NCBI GenBank assembly: GCA_002427505.1
Contig: DIRJ01000027.1
Location: forward strand, 1-23,680
DNA: 23,680 nt
Source of the DNA: Mageeibacillus sp. UBA5439
Lineage (GTDB): Bacteria; Bacillota; Clostridia; Saccharofermentanales; DTU023
Reading direction: 5' to 3'
In this document: one piece after another, positions 1 to 7,755 of the stretch
How the letters are laid out: each line of letters starts with the position of its first letter
Position numbering within the stretch: position 1 is the first letter of the stretch
Notes under the pieces: model-generated
What the model was told of the DNA's origin: nothing
What the model saw: only the letters and a program-made list of their open reading frames with translations
The model's database searches: none
Position numbers and translations under genes: made by a program

Positions 1-463
1 AACAGCCCTGCCCAGAGCGGATTTTTCCGAAACAGTTATCCCTTCCCATCGTCGGAAAAACTGCTCAGCGATCGGTTTTTCATGCAGTAAACGTTCCGCC
101 TGACGCTCATCAGGGAGTCTATCCTTTAGCACTTTCTTATACATAAAAAGTTGCTCAATGTCCGGTAAAGCACAAGAGTATCTTCGCTGTCTCCACTTGT
201 GCGGTAGAGAGGGATTGCCTGGACGAATTTTTCAGTTGCTATCTAAGCTATAGCTTATGCTGTAGCTATACTGCCGGGGATGCCAGAGGAAGGGCATATG
301 GCTTCTTTAATGACTGCTTTCTCAACGTTAGCTTCACAAAGTACGATTTACAGACATCTGCAATGTCCTTAATGACCACTGCCTTGGATGGCACAAGCAT
401 GAGATGCCTATACTCACTGCTGCCTAACTTCACCAGCTCATGACTACACTGAGGACAATAATA
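1..463 (-). pseudogene. IS66 transposase (TnpC) remnant, frameshifted, runs off the window edge
   Basis: Three colinear pieces of an IS66 TnpC can be read on the minus strand in different frames. From 463 downward there is a zinc-ribbon-like start (YYCPQCSHELVKLG) followed by the VPSKAVVIKDI strand of the zf-IS66 domain. Around 300-195 there is GIPGSIATA and then ATEKFVQAIPLYR, matching the usual PGSLASPSLVAHI..EKFV..VPLYRQ segment but with two internal stops. From about 186 to 1 there is an open stretch including EQLFMYKKVLKDRLPDE and ending SEKSALGRAV, matching the QLFAIE...LPKSKLGEA region near the C-terminus. Stops and frameshifts separate the pieces, so the gene is dead. Upstream, around 500-570, a charged stretch (TELKKNAKLQSW) may be a trace of TnpA; this is weak. 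Confidence 0.7.
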
Positions 464-753
464 GGTGGACTTTGAGTAGAAACGGTACTGGCATCAATCC
501 TCAACGCTCATATTGCGAGATTTTCTTTCTTATATATCCTCCACCAGCTTTGCAGCTTGGCGTTTTTCTTCAGCTCGGTAAGACTGACAATCCATCTTCC
601 ACCTCTTTCCGCACTGCTATAAACACTATAGGAGGTCCTGAGACCTTCATATACCCCTTAATAGCTCCAACGGACTCTTAGCAGACAGTTTCTTACTACT
701 ATTTTCTCAACCTGAAGATAACTTGACTAGCCGTCCTTTGCTTTGACGCTTAC
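1..753 (-). mobile_element. Degenerate IS66-family insertion sequence, one end
   Basis: The minus strand carries scrambled but recognisable pieces of an IS66 transposase. The outer end appears to be at 753, where the minus strand begins GTAAGCGTC (745-753), the kind of terminus typical of IS66 elements. Only about 750 bp lie between this end and the window edge, yet the C-terminal third of the transposase is already reached, so tnpA, tnpB and part of tnpC have been lost or eroded. No complete reading frame remains. The 8 bases just outside (754-761) could be one copy of the target duplication, but the other end is outside the window. Confidence 0.7.
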
Positions 754-1038
754 GTATTAAATGAGCACATGGGTGCATCATCAAGTGTCTTTTGAATGAT
801 ATTTTGAGAAAGGGAAAGCTGGAAACTCAGTCAGAGTACGAGGTGCGGAGAGACAATCTGCTTTTAGGTCCCCCGCAGCAGTCAGCCGTGGGGGGACCTA
901 AAGCATTCACCAAAGGAGACAAATGTTCAGATTCAATGAATAGTAACTGTGTTTCACAGTAATGAGCTTATTTGCATACGATATATTGTTTAATTCAGGA
1001 CAATCACATCGTAATATATTGAAAACCTATACCGACAG
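754..1038. other. Non-coding stretch between the IS66 remnant and the DUF917 gene
   Basis: No convincing coding sequence is present. It contains a 12-bp perfect inverted repeat (863-902), a small hairpin ACTGTG-TTT-CACAGT (946-960), and AT-rich DNA just downstream of the DUF917 stop codon. None of the hairpins is followed by a clear T-tract in the direction of the operon, so the site of termination after the DUF917 gene is not obvious. Confidence 0.5.
863..902. repeat. Inverted repeat with 12-bp perfect arms, GC-rich core
   Basis: TTTAGGTCCCCC at 863-874 is the exact reverse complement of GGGGGACCTAAA at 891-902, with a 16-base loop. It lies downstream of the minus-strand operon and could act as a transcription stop or RNA stabiliser. 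It has no U-tract on either strand, so a classic intrinsic terminator is not supported. It lies outside the presumed IS66 end. Confidence 0.6.
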
Positions 1039-2178
1039 CTATTTAATAAGTGATTCTACTGTCTTGTAGTCAATATCGAAGCCGAAGGCTCTAGGTCCTA
1101 AGATATCCATTCCTCGCTCACTGCGGAATATTTCACGTGCCGGCATTGCAATGACAGTCAGCTCCATACCCAATTCAATTTTGTTGTTCGTATATGGCTG
1201 CCCTGTTTTAGTATCAATAACTTGGATCATATCGGGACTGGTGACGAAGGCCTCACCATTTAGCCAGCTAACATGATTCTCATTTTTAAACCAAATTTTG
1301 AACTCTTGACCATCAAACTCATCTACACCTTCAAGTGTATGAATTCCCCAGTAATATCCTCTTTCATTTTTACTTTCTTTTTTAGTTAATTTGCCTTTAT
1401 GTACTACCCAGCCGCCAACAACATTGATTGCCGCTAAAGCAGGATCCTCTCCCAGCTCTCTAGCCTCTCTTAAGGCTTTGCCAACGTTGTAACATTCTGT
1501 AAGCGTATTACGAATCACAGACTTTTTCATATCAGGAGCAGAAGCGAAAAATCCTGCTTGGGCGCATTTGCTATAACCGCCTTCAGCAATCATTTTTCCA
1601 ATTCGTTCAGCCATTCGCCAGTTTGCTGCTTCTCGAATTGTCGCCACATTATTCCATCCGTCAAATGAAGCAATTGGTAATAGTTCCTGCTCGAAGATAT
1701 ACGGTGTAGTTTGCTGAATCTCAGGAATAGCGCGTCCAGTATAGTCACCATCCACGACGCTGATACCCATTTCAGCAGCTGCCGCTACACAAGCTGCAGT
1801 GTTTCCGCCGCCTAGTTCTATTGGGACTAGTACAGATACTCCTTGGTTTTGTATTTCCTCAAGAACTTTAACTGCCCCTACCATAGCTTGGGTATTATCA
1901 CTTATCCGGTCGCCTAATCTGTATGTATCCTTCCGGTCCTGGGTTACCTCTGGTGTCTCTGGCGCAATAGAGCCCATGAGGAAGGGGCAACATGAGTATT
2001 CATCATCATTGACTGAATCAACGTCAACCCAACCAATCTCGTTTCCCTTGCTTAGTTGCTTCATTAGGGCGTCGACACCTTCAGCATAATCGCCCCCGCC
2101 ACCTGTCCCGTAAAAAGTACATCCGAGTACAAAATCTTCAACTTCTTGACGATTAGTCAATGTATGTTTCTTTTCCAT
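1039..2178 (-). CDS. DUF917 family protein (S-methyl thiohydantoin desulfurase-like), copy A
   Basis: This 379-residue protein belongs to the DUF917 family, whose Pfam domains are now named after S-methyl thiohydantoin desulfurase. Family hallmarks are visible: a glycine-rich GCTFYGTGGGG at residues 19-29, CPFLMGSIAP at 64-73, VPIELGGGN at 118-126 and VDGDYTGRAIPE at 142-153. The length fits the family. It is probably cytosolic, with no signal peptide or membrane segment. It is the last gene of the minus-strand operon, 51 bases after the racemase stop, and is a clear paralogue of the first gene (8852-9976). The family is linked to hydantoin-type ring chemistry, and a racemase of the hydantoin family next door fits this. 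The actual substrate is not shown by the sequence. The ribosome binding site is weak (AAAGGA about 15 bases upstream), so translation may depend on upstream genes. Confidence 0.85.
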   Translation of the reverse strand: MEKKHTLTNRQEVEDFVLGCTFYGTGGGGDYAEGVDALMKQLSKGNEIGWVDVDSVNDDEYSCCPFLMGSIAPETPEVTQDRKDTYRLGDRISDNTQAMVGAVKVLEEIQNQGVSVLVPIELGGGNTAACVAAAAEMGISVVDGDYTGRAIPEIQQTTPYIFEQELLPIASFDGWNNVATIREAANWRMAERIGKMIAEGGYSKCAQAGFFASAPDMKKSVIRNTLTECYNVGKALREARELGEDPALAAINVVGGWVVHKGKLTKKESKNERGYYWGIHTLEGVDEFDGQEFKIWFKNENHVSWLNGEAFVTSPDMIQVIDTKTGQPYTNNKIELGMELTVIAMPAREIFRSERGMDILGPRAFGFDIDYKTVESLIK

Positions 2179-2229
2179 GCTTTTATTTTTTTCCTTTCTT
2201 CTATAACAGAAATGTATTTAAATGAAGAA

Positions 2230-2946
2230 CTATAGATCGCCAATCAGAGCGACCGTACTGTCCGATGCTTTTATGTAACAAATTGGACTATGCCGCAAAT
2301 TGGTATTGACCATCGCGGCTGCATATTGTATTCCAATGCTAAGAGGCTCAACGACCGGTATCTGCAGATACTCCTGTAACCTATCTCTGGTTTCCATCAT
2401 TCCAGTGCATCCCAGAACTATTACTTCCGCTCCATCTTCTTCAATAGCTATTTCTGAAGTTTTGCAGAGAGCTTGAAAAGTTTTCTCAATATCTTCAAGG
2501 GCCAGGACGGGCAACTCTATTGCTCTAATTGAAGCAACACGGTTGCTATACCCATACTTCGCAATGTTCTCCTTAAACATCGGAACTGATACTGCCATTG
2601 TTGTTACTATCGAAAACTTATCACACAACATCATTGCTGCATGGTGACTAGCTTCTCCCGCGGATACAACAGGTATAGAGGAAACATGTCTTGCGGCCCT
2701 CATAACAGGATCTGCAGCACAATCAATCACAACTGCATCGCATCCCTCATTAACAGCTGAGGCAACTTCCTTTAAGATATAAGGTCCTGCAAAAACTTCG
2801 TCAACTGGGGATTCAAGAGATAGTGGTCCTTTTTCGATATTTGCCACTAACAACTCGATATCTTTAGTGGCCATATTCCTTCTAATCTCTGAATGAGAAT
2901 CGAAGAACTCTTGGCTGCAGTTTGCCATAATTGTTTTTATCTTCAT
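2230..2946 (-). CDS. Asp/Glu/hydantoin racemase family protein
   Basis: This 238-residue, probably cytosolic protein belongs to the cofactor-independent Asp/Glu/hydantoin racemase superfamily, in which two cysteines act as acid and base on the alpha carbon. Both cysteines are visible in their usual settings: C76 in AVVIDCAADP and C180 in IVLGCTGM. The length matches hydantoin racemases (about 230-250). I chose the start at 2946 because AAAGGAG lies 5 bases upstream. A longer reading frame to 3024 starts with TTG and would run through the terminator hairpin, so it is unlikely. The gene lies between the binding-protein gene and DUF917 copy A, with an intrinsic-terminator-like hairpin just upstream. 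Hydantoin racemase, allantoin racemase, aspartate/glutamate racemase or maleate isomerase activity cannot be told apart from sequence alone; the context favours a hydantoin-like compound. Confidence 0.85.
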   Translation of the reverse strand: MKIKTIMANCSQEFFDSHSEIRRNMATKDIELLVANIEKGPLSLESPVDEVFAGPYILKEVASAVNEGCDAVVIDCAADPVMRAARHVSSIPVVSAGEASHHAAMMLCDKFSIVTTMAVSVPMFKENIAKYGYSNRVASIRAIELPVLALEDIEKTFQALCKTSEIAIEEDGAEVIVLGCTGMMETRDRLQEYLQIPVVEPLSIGIQYAAAMVNTNLRHSPICYIKASDSTVALIGDL

Positions 2947-2966
2947 ATAAACTCCTTTACGCTTCG

Positions 2967-3007
2967 AAAAAAAGCACTCACCTCGACTAAACTGAGATGA
3001 GTGCTTT
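2967..3007 (-). terminator. Intrinsic terminator-like hairpin inside the operon
   Basis: On the minus strand the RNA would fold AAAGCACTCAUCUC with GAGGUGAGUGCUUU (plus-strand arms 2994-3007 and 2971-2984; 14 pairs with one G-U), followed by a run of U to 2967. It lies 45 bases after the binding-protein stop and only about 10 bases before the racemase ribosome binding site. No promoter fits between it and the racemase, so the last two genes must depend on read-through. It probably lowers their expression relative to the transporter. Confidence 0.8.
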
Positions 3008-3051
3008 TGTCGAGCAGAAATCAATAAGCTATTCCAAAACTTATCAGATTA

Positions 3052-4704
3052 TTAATCCGTCTTAATGGCTATGTTGGGCATGAAAAAGGGATAGCCCATC
3101 ATGTATGCAGCTGTCTCACCACTTGCATTTGCTTCTGCAGCAGGTAAGGTAACATACTCTTGATAAGCAACTCGCTCATTCAAGTCAGCTAGCCAGGCAG
3201 TTGGAACCAGCTCATCGGTAACATAGTGCTGTAAATCAGCATACTTCTCAAAACGTTGTTCTCTATCCTGAGTAGTCATGGCATCCTCAATTGCTGCATC
3301 TAACTCATCAGAGATGATCCAACTTGAATTCTCATAGCTACCGGCGGTTTTTGAATGAAATTGAGATTCTAAAGTTGCGCCTGCTTCGTTGAATGAAGGT
3401 CCGGAATTACAGCTAGTGATGTGAGGAGCAGTCTCTGGCCTACTAACACGTTCTTGATAAATATTCCAGGTTGCTTTTACTACTTCAATTTTTATGCCGA
3501 GTTCAGAAGCTGCAGCTTGCATTTGCAGCGCTACTTTCTCTAAAAACTCATTGTCCGAAATCTGTAAGAACTCTAGAGTATAGTCACTAATGTTGTCAGC
3601 ATATTTTGATTGAGATATTAGTTCTCTGGCCTTTTCAATATCATAGTCATATTGAGTAGCGTCCACATGCCCTGCAGTAAAGTAGGATACCGGACCTGCA
3701 GGCTGCTTTGAGCCAGTGAAAGCAACTTGTAACAGTGTGTCATAATCGAGCAAGTGGCACATGGCTTTTCTTACATTCACATCGTCCATAGGCGGAATCG
3801 TTGTATTGAAAATCACGTTTTGCATAAGACGAGTGGAATAATTTACCAAAGATACACCGTCAATCTTACTCAAAGCCTCAAAGCTTTCCGGGCTTTGCCA
3901 CATGTCTGAAATCTCTAACTGCTGAGTAGACATCATGGTGCGCACTGTAGACGCTTCAGTTCCATAGATAATCTTGAATTGTTCGGGCGCATCATTTTTT
4001 CCCTCCCAACCCATATGCCAATCTTCGAAACGTGAGGCTAAGAAATAGTCATTCTGCACCATTTCTGTTGTTTTATATGGACCTGATCCTGCGTCGTGCT
4101 CTAGCAGCCAGGCTCTGCCATAATCACCAAATTCACCATATGCACCATCTGCAATATTGGCCATAACAAGATCTTCATTAAGTATATAGAGTCGTACTAG
4201 AGTATCAACAAAAGGACCGTATGGGATTCCCAGTTTAAATGTCACAGTATAGTCATCATCTGCAATGACATCATCTACAATGCCAGCATATAAGTAAGCC
4301 CATCCTTCGCCCATGGTTAACATTCTCTTGGTCGTGAAAACTATGTCAGAAGCAGTAACCTCTGATCCATCATGGAACTTAGCGCCTTTTTTAAGATGGA
4401 ACGTATATTCGGTACCTTCATCGTTAGAGTCCCATTTTTCTGCCAGATTCGGTGCTACTCCATCATCTGTGGGGAAAACTAAAGTGTCGTAAAGATTAAC
4501 ATAAGCAATACTACTTGAGTTTCCGGTATGTGATCCAGGATCTAACGTGGGAGTACTATCTGCCGTAAGACGGATAATGCTCTGACGCTTTCCCGTACCG
4601 GGTTGTGTGCCTGTGGCGTCAGTTTCTGGTCCAGCAGGAGAGCATCCTGCAAAAAACACAACTGACATACATAGAACTAGTACAAATGCAACAATTCTTT
4701 TCAT
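3052..4704 (-). CDS. ABC transporter substrate-binding lipoprotein, family 5 (peptide/nickel type)
   Basis: This 550-residue protein is an extracellular solute-binding protein of family 5 (DppA/OppA/NikA type). The N-terminus is a lipoprotein signal: positively charged MKR, a hydrophobic core, then lipobox FAGC with the acylated cysteine at residue 21 and a flexible linker rich in Gly, Thr and Pro. The mature part has typical family-5 segments such as NLAEKWDSNDEGTEYTFHLK and KFHDGSEVTASDIVFT, and a conserved order through residue 550. It would be anchored outside the membrane and deliver ligand to the permeases encoded at 6826-8772. The gene is in the same orientation but separated from the ATPase gene by 155 bases, so it may also have its own promoter. 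GAGAAGGAG precedes the ATG. The ligand may be a peptide, but family-5 proteins also bind other small solutes and metal complexes. Confidence 0.93.
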   Translation of the reverse strand: MKRIVAFVLVLCMSVVFFAGCSPAGPETDATGTQPGTGKRQSIIRLTADSTPTLDPGSHTGNSSSIAYVNLYDTLVFPTDDGVAPNLAEKWDSNDEGTEYTFHLKKGAKFHDGSEVTASDIVFTTKRMLTMGEGWAYLYAGIVDDVIADDDYTVTFKLGIPYGPFVDTLVRLYILNEDLVMANIADGAYGEFGDYGRAWLLEHDAGSGPYKTTEMVQNDYFLASRFEDWHMGWEGKNDAPEQFKIIYGTEASTVRTMMSTQQLEISDMWQSPESFEALSKIDGVSLVNYSTRLMQNVIFNTTIPPMDDVNVRKAMCHLLDYDTLLQVAFTGSKQPAGPVSYFTAGHVDATQYDYDIEKARELISQSKYADNISDYTLEFLQISDNEFLEKVALQMQAAASELGIKIEVVKATWNIYQERVSRPETAPHITSCNSGPSFNEAGATLESQFHSKTAGSYENSSWIISDELDAAIEDAMTTQDREQRFEKYADLQHYVTDELVPTAWLADLNERVAYQEYVTLPAAEANASGETAAYMMGYPFFMPNIAIKTD

Positions 4705-4727
4705 TTTTTCTCCTTCTCTTTCTGTTC

Positions 4728-4744
4728 TGATATCACTGATATCA
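4728..4744. repeat. Tandem 8-bp palindromes TGATATCA upstream of the binding-protein gene
   Basis: TGATATCA occurs twice (4728-4735 and 4737-4744), one base apart, in the leader of the binding-protein gene. Each copy is a perfect palindrome, so the pair can also fold as a hairpin. It could be a protein-binding site or chance in AT-rich DNA. A second dyad, TTAATAAC/GTTATTAA (4793-4800 and 4817-4824), lies a little further upstream. Confidence 0.4.
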
Positions 4745-4859
4745 TTTGTAAGCTTCTGGATACATAGGCATTTCTACAGACCTTGGATTGCTTTAATAAC
4801 AAAATTATTTTCTCTCGTTATTAATCTGCTGTGTATACTAATCTTCAAACTGGTACATG

Positions 4860-5822
4860 TTATTCGTCAGAATAAAGATGACATCTAACAAAATGACCAG
4901 GTTTTACTTCTTTCATTTCCGGGTCAACTTCTAAACACTTGGGCTGCACATATTTACATCTGGTATTAAAACTACATCCAAGTGGAATATCTACAGGTGA
5001 CGGCACTTCACCAACACTTTTTACTTCAGCAGGTTTAAGTTTTTCTTCCTCTTCAGATACTACAGGTATTGCAGATAGAAGCATCTGACTGTATGGATGC
5101 AATGGTTCAGCATAAAACTCTTCAGTAGGAGATAGTTCGCATATTTTCCCTAAATACATTACTGCTACTCGATTAGACACATTTCGAATAACCGCTAAGT
5201 CATGTGTGATGAATATATACGTCAGATTATTTTTTTCTTTCAGACCCATAAGCATATTAATAATTTTTGCCTGAATAGAAACATCCAGCGAAGATGTTGG
5301 CTCATCTAAGACAATAAACTTAGGATCGCTGCAAATAGCGCGAGCTATTGCTACCAGCTGTTTCTCTCCACCGCCAATTGCATTAGGAGATTTATACATG
5401 AAGTTGCTTGGCAATTCAACTGTCTCAAGTATCTCAAGTATCTTGTTATCAATCTCATTTCTGGGAACTATCTTGTGTACCTTCAGGGGTAAACTCAAGA
5501 TAGTACGAACATCCTGATAAGGATTTAGTGAGGAACCCGGATCTTGGAATACTATCTGAGCCTTACGATGAAAGTCTTTATTTCTTTTATCTGAAGAGGT
5601 GTAAACATCTCCATCGAATACGATTTCTCCATCCGTCTGATTATACATTCCCATAACGGTGTATGCTATTGTGCTTTTCCCGGAACCTGACTCGCCGACT
5701 AAACCTAGGACTTCACCTTCTATGACAGACAAATCAATGTTGTCAACAGCACGAACCACTTGGTTTTTTCCAGCAGGAAAATGCATAACCAATTTTTTCA
5801 ATTCCAACAAGGATTTACTCAT
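4860..5822 (-). CDS. Peptide/nickel-type ABC transporter ATP-binding protein (DppF/OppF-like)
   Basis: This 320-residue ATPase subunit is the second of two in the importer. Visible motifs are Walker A GESGSGKS (43-50), Q-loop Q93, Walker B FIVLDE (169-174), D-loop SLD, and switch histidine H207. The C-terminus has the oligopeptide/dipeptide extension with cysteines in GCSFNTRCKYVQPKC and a final HFVRCHL, a pattern that in some relatives holds an iron-sulfur cluster. The signature motif is unusual: AIGGGEKQ (148-155) instead of LSGGQxQ. I chose the start at 5822 because AAAGGGAAAG lies just upstream; the ATG at 5840 has no good site. It begins 26 bases after the stop of the partner ATPase. It probably pairs with 5849-6829 to drive the two permeases. 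Confidence 0.9.
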   Translation of the reverse strand: MSKSLLELKKLVMHFPAGKNQVVRAVDNIDLSVIEGEVLGLVGESGSGKSTIAYTVMGMYNQTDGEIVFDGDVYTSSDKRNKDFHRKAQIVFQDPGSSLNPYQDVRTILSLPLKVHKIVPRNEIDNKILEILETVELPSNFMYKSPNAIGGGEKQLVAIARAICSDPKFIVLDEPTSSLDVSIQAKIINMLMGLKEKNNLTYIFITHDLAVIRNVSNRVAVMYLGKICELSPTEEFYAEPLHPYSQMLLSAIPVVSEEEEKLKPAEVKSVGEVPSPVDIPLGCSFNTRCKYVQPKCLEVDPEMKEVKPGHFVRCHLYSDE

Positions 5823-5848
5823 ATATTCTTTCCCTTTCATCTATGAGA

Positions 5849-6829
5849 CTATTGCCATCTGATACAAGTAACAAAATGACCAGGAGAAACTTCTACCATA
5901 GGAGGTTTTTCTTTCAAGCAATCATCTGTACAGTACTTGCACCTATTAGCAAATCTGCATCCTGAAGGTGGATCAAAATAATCAGGTACATAGCCATATA
6001 TTCCTGCACTTAGTCCCCCTCCGGTAAGACGGGGAACACTTGCTAAGAGACCTTCTGTATATGGATGGCGGGGGTTATGAAATAATTCTTTGGTAGGAGC
6101 AATTTCTACTATTTCACCTGCGTACATAACATAAATTTTATCTACAAGATCTCTCACAACGCCAAGGGAGTGTGTAATCATGACCAAAGAGCTATCGCCT
6201 TCATCAACCAGTTTGCGCAGAATATCATTAATTTGTGCTTCTACAGTTACATCTAATGCAGTGCCAGGTTCATCTGCAATCAATAACTCACATGGCTTTA
6301 CAAGTGCAGTTGCGATACATATACGCTGGCGCATTCCTCCGGATAGTTGATGCGGATATGATTTCATAATTCTGGCAGGATCCGGAATCATAACGCTATT
6401 AACAGCTTCAACTATCACTTCCTCCATTTCTTTAGTATTACCCGATTTAACACGGTCAGAATACTTGACAACATCCATCATTTGTTCTCCGATAGTAAAT
6501 ACCGGGTTTAACGCAGACATCGGCGATTGTGAAATCATAGATACATGATTTCTCCTATAGTCAAGCAACTCATCATTATCCATACTAAGTACGTCTTGGC
6601 CTGAAAATTGAACTTTTGAGCCTTCTCTGATTGAGGCACTCGTTCCTTCCAGTAAACGTAATGCAGCTTTCATAGTAGTGGTCTTGCCACAACCGGATTC
6701 CCCTACTAATCCAACTTTCTCCTTTTGATTAACATGAAAGTTAACACCATCTAATACCTTGGAGTAACCTCTATATGTTTTAAACCAGACACGTAAGTCT
6801 TGAATATCTAACAGTTTTTCTTTACTCAT
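5849..6829 (-). CDS. Peptide/nickel-type ABC transporter ATP-binding protein (DppD/OppD-like)
   Basis: This 326-residue protein is the first ATPase subunit of the importer. It has Walker A GESGCGKT (43-50), a canonical signature LSGGMRQR (162-169), Walker B LLIADE (182-187) followed by PGTALD, where most relatives have PTTALD, and the switch histidine in VMITHS. The C-terminal oligopeptide-transporter extension carries the cysteine set GCRFANRCKYCTDDC plus a late cysteine. Its ATG overlaps the stop codon of the permease gene by four bases (ATGA), so the two are translationally coupled. Because this subunit has a standard signature motif and the partner does not, the two ATP sites of the complex are likely unequal. 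Confidence 0.93.
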   Translation of the reverse strand: MSKEKLLDIQDLRVWFKTYRGYSKVLDGVNFHVNQKEKVGLVGESGCGKTTTMKAALRLLEGTSASIREGSKVQFSGQDVLSMDNDELLDYRRNHVSMISQSPMSALNPVFTIGEQMMDVVKYSDRVKSGNTKEMEEVIVEAVNSVMIPDPARIMKSYPHQLSGGMRQRICIATALVKPCELLIADEPGTALDVTVEAQINDILRKLVDEGDSSLVMITHSLGVVRDLVDKIYVMYAGEIVEIAPTKELFHNPRHPYTEGLLASVPRLTGGGLSAGIYGYVPDYFDPPSGCRFANRCKYCTDDCLKEKPPMVEVSPGHFVTCIRWQ

Positions 6830-7743
6830 GACTGACTCCCTTTATCGAACATATCTCTAATACCATCACCGACAAAGTTAAAGCCCAATACCAAAAAGAT
6901 TATTGCTAAAGCTGGGAATATTGTCTGCCACCATTGTTCGGGAAGATAGTTAGATCCATCTGAAATCATTTGGCCAAAAGCAGGATGTGGTGGTTGCTCT
7001 CCTAAACCGACAAAGCTGAGGGATGCTGTCTGAATAATAACCCAACCAACATCTAAAGCCATTTTTGTCAATATTGGAGACATGCAATTTGGTAAAACCT
7101 CTTTAAAGAGCACATGAGGGGTTGATGCTCCAATTAATTCGGCATTTTTTACATAGTATTCCTGAGAGTGACTTGCAGCATTTGTATAAACTAATCTTGT
7201 ATACCAGGGCCACCAGGAAACGGTAATCGCTATCATCGTATTGGTCATATTCGGTTCAAGCAAAGAGGCAATAGACATAGCCAAAATCAGCGGTGGTATT
7301 GCAAGGAAGATATCAGTCAATCTCATTATAATTGTATCGACAATTGTGCCTTGGAAATAGCCAGCTATCAAACCCAAAGTAGTTCCTATGGGTACTGATA
7401 TCGCAAGTACCACGATAGCCATTACAAGTGCACCACGAAAGGAATAAATCACTCTGGTGTATATATCTCGCCCATAATTATCAGTTCCGAACCAAAATTC
7501 AGAACTAGGCCCTTTGCTTGCATTTGAGTAATCAACAAACGCTTCAACATGAGCAGGATATCGAGCAAACAGCTGAGGGAATAGAGCAAGTGATATACAT
7601 ATTAAAACAATTATCAATCCTATCAATGACAATTTGTTGCGGCGAAAATTGTACCAGTATATTTTTAAATTCTCTTTGGTTGAAGTCTTTATCCAGCTTT
7701 TTTTAAGCACCGCAGAATCGTGTTGTAAATTGTTTGAGTTCAT
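6826..7743 (-). CDS. Peptide/nickel-type ABC transporter permease (DppC/OppC-like)
   Basis: This 305-residue integral membrane protein belongs to the BPD_transp_1 family with the N-terminal OppC segment. A cytosolic N-terminal tail is followed by a first hydrophobic helix (LIGLIIVLICISLALFPQLF), a periplasmic-type region containing FWFGTDNYGRDIYTRVIYSFRGAL, which is a hallmark of DppC proteins, and then five further membrane segments. The cytosolic coupling loop contains ELIGASTPHVLFKEVLPNC, corresponding to the EAA motif that contacts the ATPases. The end of the gene overlaps the start of the DppD-like gene. It lies 12 bases after the DppB-like gene. Confidence 0.93.
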   Translation of the reverse strand: MNSNNLQHDSAVLKKSWIKTSTKENLKIYWYNFRRNKLSLIGLIIVLICISLALFPQLFARYPAHVEAFVDYSNASKGPSSEFWFGTDNYGRDIYTRVIYSFRGALVMAIVVLAISVPIGTTLGLIAGYFQGTIVDTIIMRLTDIFLAIPPLILAMSIASLLEPNMTNTMIAITVSWWPWYTRLVYTNAASHSQEYYVKNAELIGASTPHVLFKEVLPNCMSPILTKMALDVGWVIIQTASLSFVGLGEQPPHPAFGQMISDGSNYLPEQWWQTIFPALAIIFLVLGFNFVGDGIRDMFDKGSQS

Positions 7744-7755
7744 TACATATCCCCC

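Noticed and set aside
472..681. Plus-strand open frame of 69 codons
   Set aside because: It lies antisense to the IS66 remnant, has no ribosome binding site and no protein-like pattern.
923..943. Tiny frame ATG...TAG (MFRFNE) with AAAGGAG upstream
   Set aside because: It is only six codons long with nothing else to support it; probably chance or a relic.
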